IMG/VR virus record: IMGVR_UViG_3300046513_000246
Span: 1 to 37,404 of that record
From: a virus
Length of the DNA stretch: 37,404 nucleotides
Reading direction: 5' to 3' (one strand)
The position numbers and the translations under genes are program-made. Of this stretch, positions 29,465 through 37,404 are shown in pieces; positions within the stretch are counted from its first letter, which is position 1, and every line of letters starts with the position of its first letter. Below the pieces are notes generated by a model. It worked only from the letters and a program-made list of their open reading frames with translations, made no database searches and was not told where the DNA came from.

Positions 29465-29940
29465 TACGTGTACTGAACCGCCGTCGCGGCCACCTTCATC
29501 GTCCAGTTCACATTAATCGACTGACCGCTGCGATTCACGATGTAGACGTTGTACAGGAGCGGCAACAGTTCGACCGTGCCGGATTGCATCAGTAGCGCCG
29601 AATTTGCAGTCGGGACGCGCGCAAAAACGAACGATCCGACGCGCATCGGATACGGGATATAGCTTGCACCCGCCGTCGTGTCGATGTCGGGGAAATTCGC
29701 CCCGTCGATAGCGGGGACGAGGTACAGGTCGGCGGCGGTCGTGCCGGCCACAATGCCCGTATTTGCTGCGACGGCTGCCGACAGCGAAAACTGCGACGCC
29801 AGCGCCTCGATTGCGCCGGACGTGCCGCCCGAACGACAATCCAGCGATGCGGCCAGGCCGGCTGAACCAGCCGTCAGGGACGCCCCGGTCGTGGTGAGCG
29901 TGACTGGGGCGCCCTCTTGCCATTTGATCGTACCGGCCAT
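29464..29940 (-). CDS. Structural-region protein, 158 aa, unknown
   Basis: ATG 29940 (TAATG-type junction with its neighbour). The sequence is Ala/Thr/Ser-rich and beta-like (SGAIEALASQFSLSAAVAANTGIVAGTTAADLYLVPAIDGANFPD) with a YNVYIVNRSGQSINVNWTMKV end. It resembles small phage virion proteins of this module, but I cannot name a family. Likely a head decoration or head-fibre partner. Confidence 0.55.
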   Translation of the reverse strand: MAGTIKWQEGAPVTLTTTGASLTAGSAGLAASLDCRSGGTSGAIEALASQFSLSAAVAANTGIVAGTTAADLYLVPAIDGANFPDIDTTAGASYIPYPMRVGSFVFARVPTANSALLMQSGTVELLPLLYNVYIVNRSGQSINVNWTMKVAATAVQYT

Positions 29941-30398
29941 TATTTCAACTCCAATGCGTCAATGATGTCCCGCGCGGCAGGCGCGGGGATGCCCAGCACA
30001 TCGGCGCGGGACGCCGGAACTTGCGCAAGCGCGTACAGGTTGTTCACCTGTTCCACGGTCGCGATGCCGCAGGCTACCCAGCTGGCGAGCATGGCCTCGA
30101 GCCGCGGGTCCTCGACGTGGATTGCATCGCCACACGCGAACGAGTCCCGAATGACCAGGCACGACGCACGGCACGGGCTGTTCACGTCGTTGCTGGCGTC
30201 GACGATGCGGGCGTAAGGTCCGGCAGCGGCCCACGCCTTTGCAGTCGTCGAGCGCAGCGGACCCGTCATAGTCGTGACCAGCGCCGTGATCAGCTCGACG
30301 ACGCGCGCAGGGTCCGCCGGAAGATGCGCACCGTAGCCACGGCCCGCCGGGTCGTTCGTCAACTCGGCGCGCAGGATTGCAAACTGTTCGGAGGTCAT
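29940..30398 (-). CDS. Structural-region protein, 152 aa, unknown
   Basis: MTSEQFAILRAELTNDPAGRGYGAHL is the conserved-looking start of proteins found in this position in related phages. The middle has several Cys/Asp residues (DVNSPCRASCLVIRDSFACGD) and the end is helical (LYALAQVPASRADVLGIPAPAARDIIDALE). No family assigned. Starts overlap the neighbours by few bases. Possible head accessory. Confidence 0.55.
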   Translation of the reverse strand: MTSEQFAILRAELTNDPAGRGYGAHLPADPARVVELITALVTTMTGPLRSTTAKAWAAAGPYARIVDASNDVNSPCRASCLVIRDSFACGDAIHVEDPRLEAMLASWVACGIATVEQVNNLYALAQVPASRADVLGIPAPAARDIIDALELK

Positions 30399-30400
30399 GA

Positions 30401-30814
30401 TCAGGTCAGGGTAAATGCCCCGGCCGCTTGGTCGAGGTCGATCAAAATCGTTTCGGTGTCGTTCAGCGTGATCGACGAGCCGTAATCGTAGAAGCCGATC
30501 AGGTCGCCGTTCGTCGCCGTGGCGTTGGCCAGCACTGCATAACGGAACGGTCCGACCGTGCCGCCCGCTGCGGTCAGCGTCAGGTCCGCCAGGACCTGCT
30601 TGTAGACGCCGCCGGTTTGCGCAGCCGACGACGTGGTCACATTGCGCGACGAGCAGTTCGTATAGCTGATCTGCGTGATGTCCGCCGTAACAGCTGCGGT
30701 GGCAGCGTTCGGCGCCGTGTTAGTCAGCAGGATCACCAGCTGGTCGGTCGCCAGGTTGTGCTTCTTCTTCGCGAGCGCCTCGACGAACGCATTGATTTTC
30801 GTGAATGTGGCCAT
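30401..30814 (-). CDS. Probable head decoration or accessory protein, 137 aa
   Basis: ATG 30814 is preferred over ATG 30820, which touches the AAAGGA site. The sequence ([37 protein letters not shown] front, Thr/Ala-rich beta body, then [17 protein letters not shown]) matches small structural proteins encoded near the head genes in many siphoviruses. It sits just left of the acyltransferase insert. Decoration role is inferred from position and size. Confidence 0.6.
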   Translation of the reverse strand: MATFTKINAFVEALAKKKHNLATDQLVILLTNTAPNAATAAVTADITQISYTNCSSRNVTTSSAAQTGGVYKQVLADLTLTAAGGTVGPFRYAVLANATATNGDLIGFYDYGSSITLNDTETILIDLDQAAGAFTLT

Positions 30815-30935
30815 TGCCATCCTTTCATTGTTCTGCGAGCCGTACGCCCATGGGTGACCGGCCCTGCGTCAGCGATGCCGACGAGGTTTCAAAGAGTGTT
30901 TCCAGAAATATCTTAGAATTAACAAAAGTTGATTT

Positions 30936-30965
30936 TTGGACAGTTCCGTATGAGTATTCTGTAAT
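30936..30965 (+). promoter_or_regulatory. Promoter of the acyltransferase gene
   Basis: TTGGAC (30936-30941), an 18-bp spacer and TGTAAT (30960-30965, five of six consensus bases) lie about 20 bp upstream of the ATG at 30986, in the A+T-rich 170-bp gap between the head gene end at 30814 and the acyltransferase. TTGATT at 30929 is a poorer -35. The rest of the gap shows nothing clear. Confidence 0.4.
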
Positions 30966-30985
30966 CAATTACCAATGGAATTGTC

Positions 30986-32029
30986 ATGAAAGCAACTGAC
31001 AGGCAAAACAACTTCAACCTGCTGAGACTTGTTCTTGCGATGCTTGTAATCCTTAGCCACTCATCTGAGTTAATCGACGGGAATCGAAGCAGAGAATTGT
31101 TAAGTAGGATCTTTGGCACTCACTCGTTCGGAGACTTGGCTGTGGGAGGCTTCTTTTTGCTGAGCGGCTATCTGATCATGCAGAGCTGGGAGATCCAGCC
31201 GCAGCCATGGCAATTCATAAAAAAGCGCGTTCTCCGCATATACCCGGCGTTTATCGTCGCAAGCTTGGCGTGCGCGGTGTGTGTAGGCCCTCTTGCTGCA
31301 GACCCAGATCGCTATTTCGCTTCCTTCGACGTACTTGCGTTCCTCAAAGGGCTTTTATTTTTGCAGAAGCCGGTTGTACCGTCTGTATTCGTCGGTCAGC
31401 CATACCCGGTGATAAACGGTGCTTTGTGGACGATTTGCCGCGAATTCTGCTGCTATATGCTTGTACTCGCCGCTGGCATCAGTGGCGCACTGCGGATTCG
31501 GCATCTCTGGTTAGCCGTGACGGCCGTTGTGCTTGCCCTCATCCTCGTGCCGAATCTGGTTCAGGTGCCTGGAATCGATTCTAGGGATCTCCGGCTTGCG
31601 AGCTTTTTTATGAGCGGCGGATGCTTCTACATTTACCGAAAAAATCTGAGCTTCCGAGGTCCCTTGGCTGCGCTCTTTGCCGTAGCCGCATGCCTAGCCC
31701 TGTTCTCTTGGCGTGCTACGGACCTCGCTCTGCCTACCGTTGGTGCATATGGCTTGCTCTACGCCGCGAGCAAGCGCTCTGCGCTACTTAGCCGCTTTAA
31801 TCGCCTTCCTGATGTTTCATACGGCGTCTACCTCTACGGCTGGCCGATCCAGAAACTTTTTGTTTGGTATTACCCATCAATCTCGCCATGGCTGATGGCG
31901 GCACTCTCCATGGGCTTAGCACTGCTGGCTGGTACAGCAAGCTGGTATCTCATCGAGAAGCCAGCTCTTCGTTTAAAGGGTCCTGCCTTTGCGCCAGCGG
32001 AGCCAACATCAACACCCGTCATGACGTAA
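30986..32029 (+). CDS. Acyltransferase-3 family membrane protein (OafA-like), 347 aa
   Basis: Family features: LVLAMLVILSHSSEL (first span, His in the start), GFFLLSGYLI (about 55-64), RVLRIYPAFIV (basic Arg-x-x-Arg loop, about 80-90), ALWTICREFCCYML (about 146-159), VSYGVYLYGWPIQ (about 276-288) and WYLIEKPALRL at the end. About ten membrane spans. These proteins move an acyl group onto cell-surface sugars or peptidoglycan, so it may alter the host O-antigen and block phage adsorption. It runs against the late operon, its base composition is lower in G+C, and it has its own promoter. Confidence 0.88.
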   Translation: MKATDRQNNFNLLRLVLAMLVILSHSSELIDGNRSRELLSRIFGTHSFGDLAVGGFFLLSGYLIMQSWEIQPQPWQFIKKRVLRIYPAFIVASLACAVCVGPLAADPDRYFASFDVLAFLKGLLFLQKPVVPSVFVGQPYPVINGALWTICREFCCYMLVLAAGISGALRIRHLWLAVTAVVLALILVPNLVQVPGIDSRDLRLASFFMSGGCFYIYRKNLSFRGPLAALFAVAACLALFSWRATDLALPTVGAYGLLYAASKRSALLSRFNRLPDVSYGVYLYGWPIQKLFVWYYPSISPWLMAALSMGLALLAGTASWYLIEKPALRLKGPAFAPAEPTSTPVMT

Positions 32030-32209
32030 TTCCGACAGCCGGTCGGCGATGAACGCCAACAGCTCGTCGTCCGATTTGCCGACTATGTCTTCGGTAAAGA
32101 TCGCCACCGACCCGCCGCGTGTCTTCCGACGGATGACGACGACGAAAACGTGCGGGTCCGCAGCCTGGGCCCGCACGTTGGCGAGCCATGCGGATTCCGC
32201 TGGGCTCAC
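32009..32209 (-). CDS. Small protein beside the capsid gene, 66 aa
   Basis: GTG 32209 lies four bases after the neighbouring stop at 32214. The longer upstream frame is a shadow. The product (SPAESAWLANVRAQAADPHVFVVVIRRKTRGG then a helical DIVGKSDDELLAFIADRLSEL end) is alpha/beta with no named family. Its 3' 21 bases overlap the acyltransferase 3' end tail to tail. Likely part of the head operon. Confidence 0.6.
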   Translation of the reverse strand: MSPAESAWLANVRAQAADPHVFVVVIRRKTRGGSVAIFTEDIVGKSDDELLAFIADRLSELRHDGC

Positions 32210-32213
32210 GGTG

Positions 32214-32375
32214 TTACTGCGCCAGCGATTCGGCGTATGCGACCGCGTCCGGATCGGCGTCGATGGTGCCGGCCAAAGCTTTAACCTGCTTCGCGTCGAT
32301 CTCGACCACGTCGTTGCACTTGCCGAGCTCGCAATCCACGAGGACACGCGCTTTTACTTTCTGGGCTTCTGCCAT
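32214..32375 (-). CDS. Small head-region protein, 53 aa
   Basis: ATG 32375 is preceded by GGAGAT, and the TAA ends at 32214. The 53-residue product (MAEAQKVKARVLVDCELGKCN..., then DVVEIDAKQVKALAG) has a short strand with two Cys (15 and 20) and a helix. I recognise no family; small proteins with strand-then-helix layout often follow the capsid gene in such phages. The frame is shorter than 60 residues but the ribosome site and order support it. Confidence 0.6.
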   Translation of the reverse strand: MAEAQKVKARVLVDCELGKCNDVVEIDAKQVKALAGTIDADPDAVAYAESLAQ

Positions 32376-32425
32376 GTTCTATCTCCGTTGATGGCAGCCG
32401 GCACCATGCCGGCCGCCGATTACGA

Positions 32426-33688
32426 TCAGGTCGCGCTGTTCTGGTAGGTCTTGACGGCGCCGCCGACGTCGATGAAGTTGCCACCGGTGCGCATGAAAGC
32501 CACGAAACCGATCTGGCCATTCAGAGTGAATGCCGAGTCAGTCATGCGGAATACGGTCAGGTCCATCACGTCGCGGATCATGTACTTGCTGTGCTGGCCG
32601 AACAGGATCGACTTCGCATTCGCAGCCATGACCGGCACGTCTTGATTGATGACGATCGGGCGCCCCATCAGACGGTCAGGTGCGCCGCCGTTGACCATCG
32701 CGTCGCCTTCGTAGCCGGGCACGAAGATCGGGCGGCCCTGGCCATCCTTGATCTTGCGGACAACTTTGACCGAGCTGTCGTGCATCATGTAGGCCACGCC
32801 CGGCTGCGAGCGATACGCCGGGTCGATCGAATGCTCCAGGTCGACCAAGTCGTCGTAGATGACGCTGGCCGTCTGGCCCGTGATGCCGGTCTTGCCGATG
32901 CCGGCAGCGGTCACCAGGCCGCGCGGCTGCCCGGTACCCGTACCGTTGGTGTAGTGGGAGTTCTGAATACGGCCCAGGCGCATTGCCAGCAGGGTCTGGA
33001 CATAGGCCTCGATGTCGATGAACGAGTCCTGCACCAGTTCGAACGGCAGCGCGATCGACTTGGACGAGTACTTGTACACGTCCATGGTCAGGTTCGAGAA
33101 ACTGGTATTCAGCGCGGTCGCGCCGCCGTTCTGGCCGACGATCTCGCCGATTTCCGAGGTCGGGTCGCTGGCCGGGAAGTTCATCGTGGCGCCGGAACCG
33201 GTGCGGAACACCGTTGCCACCGAACGCATGCCGCCGTACGCCTTCATGGCGATTTCGAGCTGCTTGTAGTACTCGGGCGAAACGGTGTAGCCGCCTTCGG
33301 AATTGGTCGTGGTCGACATCGCCGCACGAATGTCCGGAGTCTGGCGCGCGAGCATGCGCTTGCGGTCATCCTCGGCCATGCTGTTAATGCCGCCGGCCAG
33401 GAACGCGCGCAGGGCTTTTGCCTCGTCGCCCTGCCTGCCCGGCTCGCGGGTGGCCGCGTTCAGTGCGGCTTCGTGTGCGGCAGCCGGGTTGCTTTCCAGC
33501 GCCAGGCGAGCCATTTTCTGTTCGCGCGCGATCTCATCGTCGATCGATTCGACCTGGGCCAGGACTGCATCCAGCTTCTCGGCTTCGGCGGCCGGCATAC
33601 GCTGGTCGGCCGGGTACTTGTTGTTCAGTTCATTGGCCTGTTTGGCCGCTGCGTCGCGCTGGGCGCGCAGTTGTGCAAGCTTGCTCAT
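32426..33688 (-). CDS. Major capsid protein, HK97 fold, 420 aa
   Basis: ATG 33688 (GGCACTCCCCAC region; AAAGG upstream). Residues about 1-110 form a Lys/Glu/Ala-rich coiled coil, the delta or scaffolding domain removed by the protease. The shell part begins near residue 120 (STTTNSEGGYTVSPEYYKQLE) and has the typical YVQTLLAMRLGRIQNSHYTNGTGTGQPRGL block and a DVPVMAANAKSILFGQHSKYMIRDVMDLTVFRMTDSAF C-terminal region. It builds the icosahedral head. It follows the protease gene. Confidence 0.95.
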   Translation of the reverse strand: MSKLAQLRAQRDAAAKQANELNNKYPADQRMPAAEAEKLDAVLAQVESIDDEIAREQKMARLALESNPAAAHEAALNAATREPGRQGDEAKALRAFLAGGINSMAEDDRKRMLARQTPDIRAAMSTTTNSEGGYTVSPEYYKQLEIAMKAYGGMRSVATVFRTGSGATMNFPASDPTSEIGEIVGQNGGATALNTSFSNLTMDVYKYSSKSIALPFELVQDSFIDIEAYVQTLLAMRLGRIQNSHYTNGTGTGQPRGLVTAAGIGKTGITGQTASVIYDDLVDLEHSIDPAYRSQPGVAYMMHDSSVKVVRKIKDGQGRPIFVPGYEGDAMVNGGAPDRLMGRPIVINQDVPVMAANAKSILFGQHSKYMIRDVMDLTVFRMTDSAFTLNGQIGFVAFMRTGGNFIDVGGAVKTYQNSAT

Positions 33689-33741
33689 GTGGGGAGTGCC
33701 TTTCGGTAATTAGTCCGCTCTCGCGGCCTGGTTGGGGCAAT

Positions 33742-33765
33742 AAAAAAGGCCGCGCGAAGGCGGCC
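33742..33765 (-). terminator. Intrinsic terminator between protease and capsid genes
   Basis: Read leftward: GGCCGC, a 6-base loop, GCGGCC, then six U, in the 101-bp gap (33689-33789) between the protease stop and the capsid start. It could limit read-through into the tail genes or serve as a regulated stop under late antitermination. Confidence 0.65.
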
Positions 33766-33789
33766 GGCTTAGTGGCGCGAGAGCGTCAT

Positions 33790-34536
33790 CTAACGGGTGA
33801 GGCGTGCCAGCATGGAGATTCGCTGCTGTTGGCGCGCGCGGTGTTCGGTGGTGGCGGCCGGGTCGGGATTCTCGGACTCGGGCGGCGCGATCTTCGGCGC
33901 CTTGGCGTAGGCACTCATGTTCCAGGAAGCTTGGGCCTTCGTGCCGGCGGCAACCCGGTCGACCAGGCCAGCAGCAACCGCTTCCTCTGCCGTGTACCAG
34001 GTCTCGGCGTCCATGGCGGAGCGCACATCGTCGACCGCCATGCCGCTTTTCTTGGCGTACTGCGCAGCCAGAGAGCCGTCGATCTTCGACAGCAGGCCGG
34101 CCGTCGCCGTCAGGTCATTTGCGTTGCCCATCGCCCAGGTCCAGGCGTTGTGGATCATGTAGAACGCACCAGCCGAGATCTCGACTTCGTCGGCCGCGGT
34201 GGCAATCACGGTGGCTGCGCTGGCGGCATAGCCGTCGACGTGGGCAATCACCTTGGCGCCAGTCTCGCGGATCGCCTGGCAGATCGCCTGCGCAGCGAAC
34301 ACGTCGCCACCCGGGCTGTTGATGCGCAGGTGCACGGTGCCGCCCTTGAGATCGCGGATCGCTGGAACCAATGCTTCAGCCGACACGCCACCCCACCACA
34401 GCGCGGTTTCCTCGTCGGCGACGATGGCATCGTAGATGTAGATCGTCGTCTCGTCGCCTTCAGCCACGATCCGCGACTGAGGAAGGCGGGCCGGGCGGTT
34501 CTTGTTACTGGCCAGTAGCTTGGTCAGGTTCGGCAT
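33790..34536 (-). CDS. Clp-fold prohead protease, 248 aa
   Basis: I prefer ATG 34536: the GGAGG ribosome site lies inside the codons after the ATG at 34548. The fold is ClpP-like with INSPGGDVFAAQAI (about 73-86), nucleophile Ser106 in GYAASAAT, His129 in YMIHNAW and probable Asp176, ending in a TAEEAVAAGLVD segment. It would cut the delta domain from the capsid protein during head maturation. The end of the portal gene overlaps its start by 32 bases. Confidence 0.9.
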   Translation of the reverse strand: MPNLTKLLASNKNRPARLPQSRIVAEGDETTIYIYDAIVADEETALWWGGVSAEALVPAIRDLKGGTVHLRINSPGGDVFAAQAICQAIRETGAKVIAHVDGYAASAATVIATAADEVEISAGAFYMIHNAWTWAMGNANDLTATAGLLSKIDGSLAAQYAKKSGMAVDDVRSAMDAETWYTAEEAVAAGLVDRVAAGTKAQASWNMSAYAKAPKIAPPESENPDPAATTEHRARQQQRISMLARLTR

Positions 34537-35812
34537 TCTTGCCTCCATTCGGGTTCAATTTCAGGTCAGGGTTCGGCGGCATGTTTTCCTGCCGGCGGAC
34601 CTCATCGGTGCTCATGAAGGGCATTTCGCCTGCGCGACCGAGAGCAATGCGATAGGCGGCGAAGCGCGCGGCCGTGTCGCCGCGTTCGAGCTCGGCCGTG
34701 TTGTGCGCTACGAAGTAACGTTCACGGACCGGCCACAGCTTGCGGTTGAACTCCTGCCGGATGTCGGTCAGCCGCTCCATCAGGGTGTAGCGGACATAGT
34801 TGCCGCCCTGTTCAGCCATGCCGGAGCCCCACGAACTGTTCTTCTCCGTGTGCCCGACCAGGTGCGGTGGCACGCCAAAGATCCGGCAGATTTCCTCAAC
34901 GCCGAACAGACGCGTGGCCAGCAGTTCGGCATCCTTCGCGTTCACACTCAACTGCGCCGGCTCCAGGCCGCCCGTCAGGATCAGCGGACTACGCGCTCCA
35001 CCCCGGCGTGCCTGTAGCGAGACGCGCAACTGCTCGAGCTGATCCTTATTCAGGCTCGACGCCGTCTTGAGCGCGTAGTCGAAGTTCGCCCCATCGGTGA
35101 AGAACTTCCCGGCGAACGCATCGGCGGCCAGGGCCGTCCCGATCTGTTCGCGCGCGGCGTACGTGATCGGGCTCGGGCTGCGCATCAGTTCGTCGTCGTA
35201 GCCCAGACTTGGCAGGTGGATGATATCGGCCTGGTCCAGCACATAAGCAACGCCGTCACGCGGTTGCACGCGCCAGTACCGATTGCCGCGCTCATCGCGC
35301 ATCGGCGTGACGCGCAGAGGATGGAGTGGGCGCCAGCCGATCACCTTTGAGCTGTAATAGCTTGGCCGCAGCAGTTCGGCATATCCGTCGCCGTAGAACA
35401 GCTGGCCGCTGATCAGGAGCTTCCACGCCACCGAGGCGGACATATCCGGATTAGCCTGTTCGTTCAGCATCCACCAGTACGGGTGATCGGGTGCCGGCTT
35501 CTTAGTATCGCCCTCGCGCTCGTAGACCTCGAAAGGCAGGCCGGCGATCGATCCCGCGAGCCTCTGGACGCAGGCGTACACCGTCGAGACGCGCATTGCG
35601 GTCTCGGGCGTCACCGACATACCGGCTGACGACATTGAAACCAGCCCGAGCATGCTCGCCAGCTCGTTGGCGGACAGGTTCGTAGTGGTCGCGTTCTCCA
35701 TCGCCGCATTCACGCCTGCGCGTGCCGCGCCGCCCTCGCGACCGGCCAGGAACGTGTTCAGCACGCGAGACTCGTGGCGCACCGCGTCCAGGTTCAGTAG
35801 TTTCCCGGTCAT
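34505..35812 (-). CDS. Portal protein, HK97 family, 435 aa
   Basis: ATG 35812 follows the terL stop directly (TGA ATG). The sequence has the HK97 portal pattern: TVYACVQRLAGSIAGLPFEVYE (about 78-99), LLISGQLFYGDGYAEL (about 131-146), WRPLHPLRVTP (about 159-169), LFGVEEICRIFGVPPHLVGHTEKNSSWGSGMAEQ (about 305-338) and an AELERGDTAARFAAY end. A dodecameric ring at one head vertex, it admits DNA and joins the connector. Confidence 0.93.
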   Translation of the reverse strand: MTGKLLNLDAVRHESRVLNTFLAGREGGAARAGVNAAMENATTTNLSANELASMLGLVSMSSAGMSVTPETAMRVSTVYACVQRLAGSIAGLPFEVYEREGDTKKPAPDHPYWWMLNEQANPDMSASVAWKLLISGQLFYGDGYAELLRPSYYSSKVIGWRPLHPLRVTPMRDERGNRYWRVQPRDGVAYVLDQADIIHLPSLGYDDELMRSPSPITYAAREQIGTALAADAFAGKFFTDGANFDYALKTASSLNKDQLEQLRVSLQARRGGARSPLILTGGLEPAQLSVNAKDAELLATRLFGVEEICRIFGVPPHLVGHTEKNSSWGSGMAEQGGNYVRYTLMERLTDIRQEFNRKLWPVRERYFVAHNTAELERGDTAARFAAYRIALGRAGEMPFMSTDEVRRQENMPPNPDLKLNPNGGKNAEPDQATGQ

Positions 35813-37404
35813 TCAAAGGTCCAATATAAAAATTTGCGGCGTGGCGGCCGGCTCCGGATTCAGGGCCATGAGCGAGACGGCGTTGAACAGGGCCATCAAC
35901 GGATCGATCTTTCCCGTCCCGGAGGCCTGCTTGGTGATCAGGACAGCATTGCCACGTGGTTCGATCTTGGCGTTGCTGACGCACCAGTACATAAGGGGCT
36001 GGCCACCGTGCACCATGATTCCCTCGGCCAGCTTTCGCTCAGTCAGGCTGATCGCCCCCGTCAGCTTCCAGCCCTGCGAGACGCCGAAGCATTTGGTCTC
36101 GTCGATACCGCCGTCGACCAGCGCCTGGAACATAACCTTGTGCGTTTTCTCCGGGTCCAGGCCCACTGAGGCAAGTAGGCCGGATTCGTTCACCTCTTTC
36201 ACGACGGCCGCCACCTCGGCGACGTCACCAGGCAGCTCCTCGATGATCACGAGGTCGCCTTGCTGTTCGAAGTCGGCGTACTTGCTCTCTTCGCTCTTGC
36301 GCCGCTCGATCGCGATGGGATGCGCCCACGCGCGGGTCCAGGCAAGCCACTTGTGGGTGTCGCGCTCACGTCCGATGACAGCCAGCCCTAACAGATCGTC
36401 CAGGCCACCTCCGTCGATACCGACGGTGACGACCTCCGATCGCTCGAGCAGCTGCTGCAGCGTCAGCCCAGGCACCTTCGCTTGCCGCTCCCAGAAATCG
36501 GCGCCAGTCCATCGATCGGCTCGCAGATTCATGCCGATCTGGACGTTCAGATGCTTCGCAAGGAATTGCTGCAGCGACCCATCGGTCTTGTGAGATATTT
36601 TCCGGAGCTGGTCTTCCAGCCATTCCCGGCTGACTGAGCGGCCGAGGTTCGGGTTTGTGATGTAGTACGTCGACGAGTCGAGATAGGCTTTCGACTTGAC
36701 CATCTTCGGCGGGTACTCGTACAGCACGCCCAGGGACTTCTGATCATGGATCTTGCCATCGCGGACGTCGCGGTAGTACTCCAGCTTTTCTTTGAACACG
36801 CCGGCCGGCGGCTCGTCGCTCTGTGTCGTCAGGTAGATGACCCAACCCTCATCGCGCGAGACCTGGCCGCCGAGCGCCTCCATGAACATCGCTTCGGCAT
36901 TGGCCCGCTTGCCGAACAACCAGTGCTCGTCGACCAGCACCCTCCCCGACTTCTTGCCGGACACGGTATCGGTATCGGCAGCGACGACCTTGAGCGAGGC
37001 GCGCGACACACGATGCGTGATTGTCCGGACGTGGTCCTGCACGTGAAACAGGGTCGACAGTTCATCATCGGCCCGAACCATCGCGGCAGCCGGCTTGAAA
37101 CTGTTATCGGCCACCTCCTTCGTCGGCGCAAGGATCAGGTGCTCCTCTTCTTCGCGCCAGCACAGGATGACCGCCGTCAGCATGATCCCCGCGGCAATCG
37201 TCGACTTCGTATTTTTCTTCGAAATCAACAGATAATATTCGCGGATCAGCTGCTTTCCGGTCTCACCATCGCAGCCTCCAAAGATCGCAGCAACGAAGTC
37301 GAACACCCATTGCTCGCTGCACTCTCCGAAAGTCGGCCTTCCCGGAAGGTCAACGACCCGCAGCTCCTTGAATACTGCCAGGGCCTGGTCTGCCTGCTCC
37401 GGGA
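35813..37404 (-). CDS. terL: Terminase large subunit, 5' end cut by window edge
   Basis: The open frame continues past the ATG-like GTG at 37306 to the right edge: upstream codons read PEQADQALAVFKELRVVDLPGRPTFGECSEQW in register, so 529 residues are visible and the true start lies outside. Motifs: deviant Walker A LISKKNTKST, Walker B VLVDEHWLF, and nuclease acids in GIDGGGLDDL (motif I) and GLDPEKTHK. It pumps DNA into the prohead and cuts at packaging ends. It is the first late gene visible, next to portal. Confidence 0.95.
   Translation of the reverse strand, partial: PEQADQALAVFKELRVVDLPGRPTFGECSEQWVFDFVAAIFGGCDGETGKQLIREYYLLISKKNTKSTIAAGIMLTAVILCWREEEEHLILAPTKEVADNSFKPAAAMVRADDELSTLFHVQDHVRTITHRVSRASLKVVAADTDTVSGKKSGRVLVDEHWLFGKRANAEAMFMEALGGQVSRDEGWVIYLTTQSDEPPAGVFKEKLEYYRDVRDGKIHDQKSLGVLYEYPPKMVKSKAYLDSSTYYITNPNLGRSVSREWLEDQLRKISHKTDGSLQQFLAKHLNVQIGMNLRADRWTGADFWERQAKVPGLTLQQLLERSEVVTVGIDGGGLDDLLGLAVIGRERDTHKWLAWTRAWAHPIAIERRKSEESKYADFEQQGDLVIIEELPGDVAEVAAVVKEVNESGLLASVGLDPEKTHKVMFQALVDGGIDETKCFGVSQGWKLTGAISLTERKLAEGIMVHGGQPLMYWCVSNAKIEPRGNAVLITKQASGTGKIDPLMALFNAVSLMALNPEPAATPQIFILDL

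Larger units (their letters stand above)
1..37404. mobile_element. Temperate siphovirus genome or prophage, partial
   Basis: The whole window reads as phage. It has a rightward early/integration module (510-7482), an attachment-site region (about 8632-8890), accessory genes (7550-9902), and a leftward lysis-tail-head late operon (10088-37404). The gene order terL, portal, Clp-fold protease, HK97-type capsid, gp6/gp10-like connectors, tail tube, G/G-T, tape measure is that of lambdoid/HK97-like siphoviruses. The repressor, replication genes and small terminase are absent, so both ends are cut. No host housekeeping gene is visible anywhere. Confidence 0.93.

Noticed and set aside
32591-33709. 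372-aa rightward frame over the capsid gene
   Set aside because: Shadow of the capsid gene; composition is unlike a real protein.
1-37404. Window circular with its two edges adjoining
   Set aside because: Joining 37404 to 1 gives an in-frame fusion of a small membrane protein to TerL, which is biologically odd. TerS and replication genes are missing, so the edges are arbitrary cuts; the in-frame fit has a one-in-three chance.
1-37404. CRISPR array, rRNA or IS element
   Set aside because: No regularly spaced direct repeats, rRNA signature or transposase frame was seen on either strand.

Overview
The window is most of the genome of a temperate, tailed, non-contractile (siphovirus-type) phage or prophage with an HK97-type head. 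The evidence is a complete run of terminase, portal, Clp-fold protease, HK97-fold capsid, head-tail connector, tail tube, G/G-T chaperone, a 1,739-residue tape measure, tail tip and lysis genes on the minus strand, plus an integrase/excisionase pair and a tRNA-Ser fragment that looks like an attachment site. The DNA is mostly G+C-rich with heavy ATGA/TGATG coupling. That style, together with DUF2303, the DUF3596-type integrase and BrnTA, suggests a proteobacterial, probably betaproteobacterial (Burkholderiales/Oxalobacteraceae-like) host. The host assignment is an inference from style, not a match.

Layout. Positions 1-262 hold the start of a leftward membrane-protein gene. A control region at 263-509 then leads into a rightward cluster of small, tightly coupled early genes (510-6177). 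It includes a ParB-like protein fused to DUF551, a tiny P-loop protein and a DUF2303 protein. Two leftward genes (1346-1828 and 3414-3731) interrupt it. The cluster ends in xis (6152-6346) and int (6328-7482). Next come a terminator, a leftward two-gene membrane-protein operon with its own promoter (7550-8649), and the 3' end of a tRNA-Ser with its terminator (8746-8840). The accessory stretch 8980-9902 holds a 98-aa gene divergent from a brnT-brnA toxin-antitoxin pair.

From 10088 to the right edge almost everything is one leftward late operon, read from the right: terL, portal, protease, major capsid, two small genes, four small structural or unknown proteins (one with 22-residue repeats), connector, head-tail adaptor, gp10-like, tail terminator genes, tail tube, G/G-T chaperones with a -1 frameshift, tape measure, tail-tip proteins (one with a C-terminal Hint domain, one with an inserted carbohydrate-binding-like module), a permuted NlpC/P60-like protein, two holin-like proteins, a SAR-type lysozyme, and Rz with a fully nested Rz1. 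A rightward, A+T-richer acyltransferase gene (30986-32029) with its own promoter sits inside the head module and is a likely surface-modifying lysogenic-conversion gene.

The lone tRNA 3' fragment has phage genes on both sides. The sequence is therefore either a circular or packaged phage genome carrying attP, or a junction between tandem prophages, rather than one simple prophage end. The lysogeny repressor, replication genes, small terminase and the extreme 5' end of terL are not in the window. I saw no CRISPR array, IS element, complete tRNA or rRNA. I did not identify an obviously new system. The best leads for unknown biology are the membrane pair beside the att site, the 98-aa gene sharing a repeat-rich promoter region with brnTA, the acyltransferase in the head operon, the 22-residue-repeat protein, and two terminators placed inside late reading frames.
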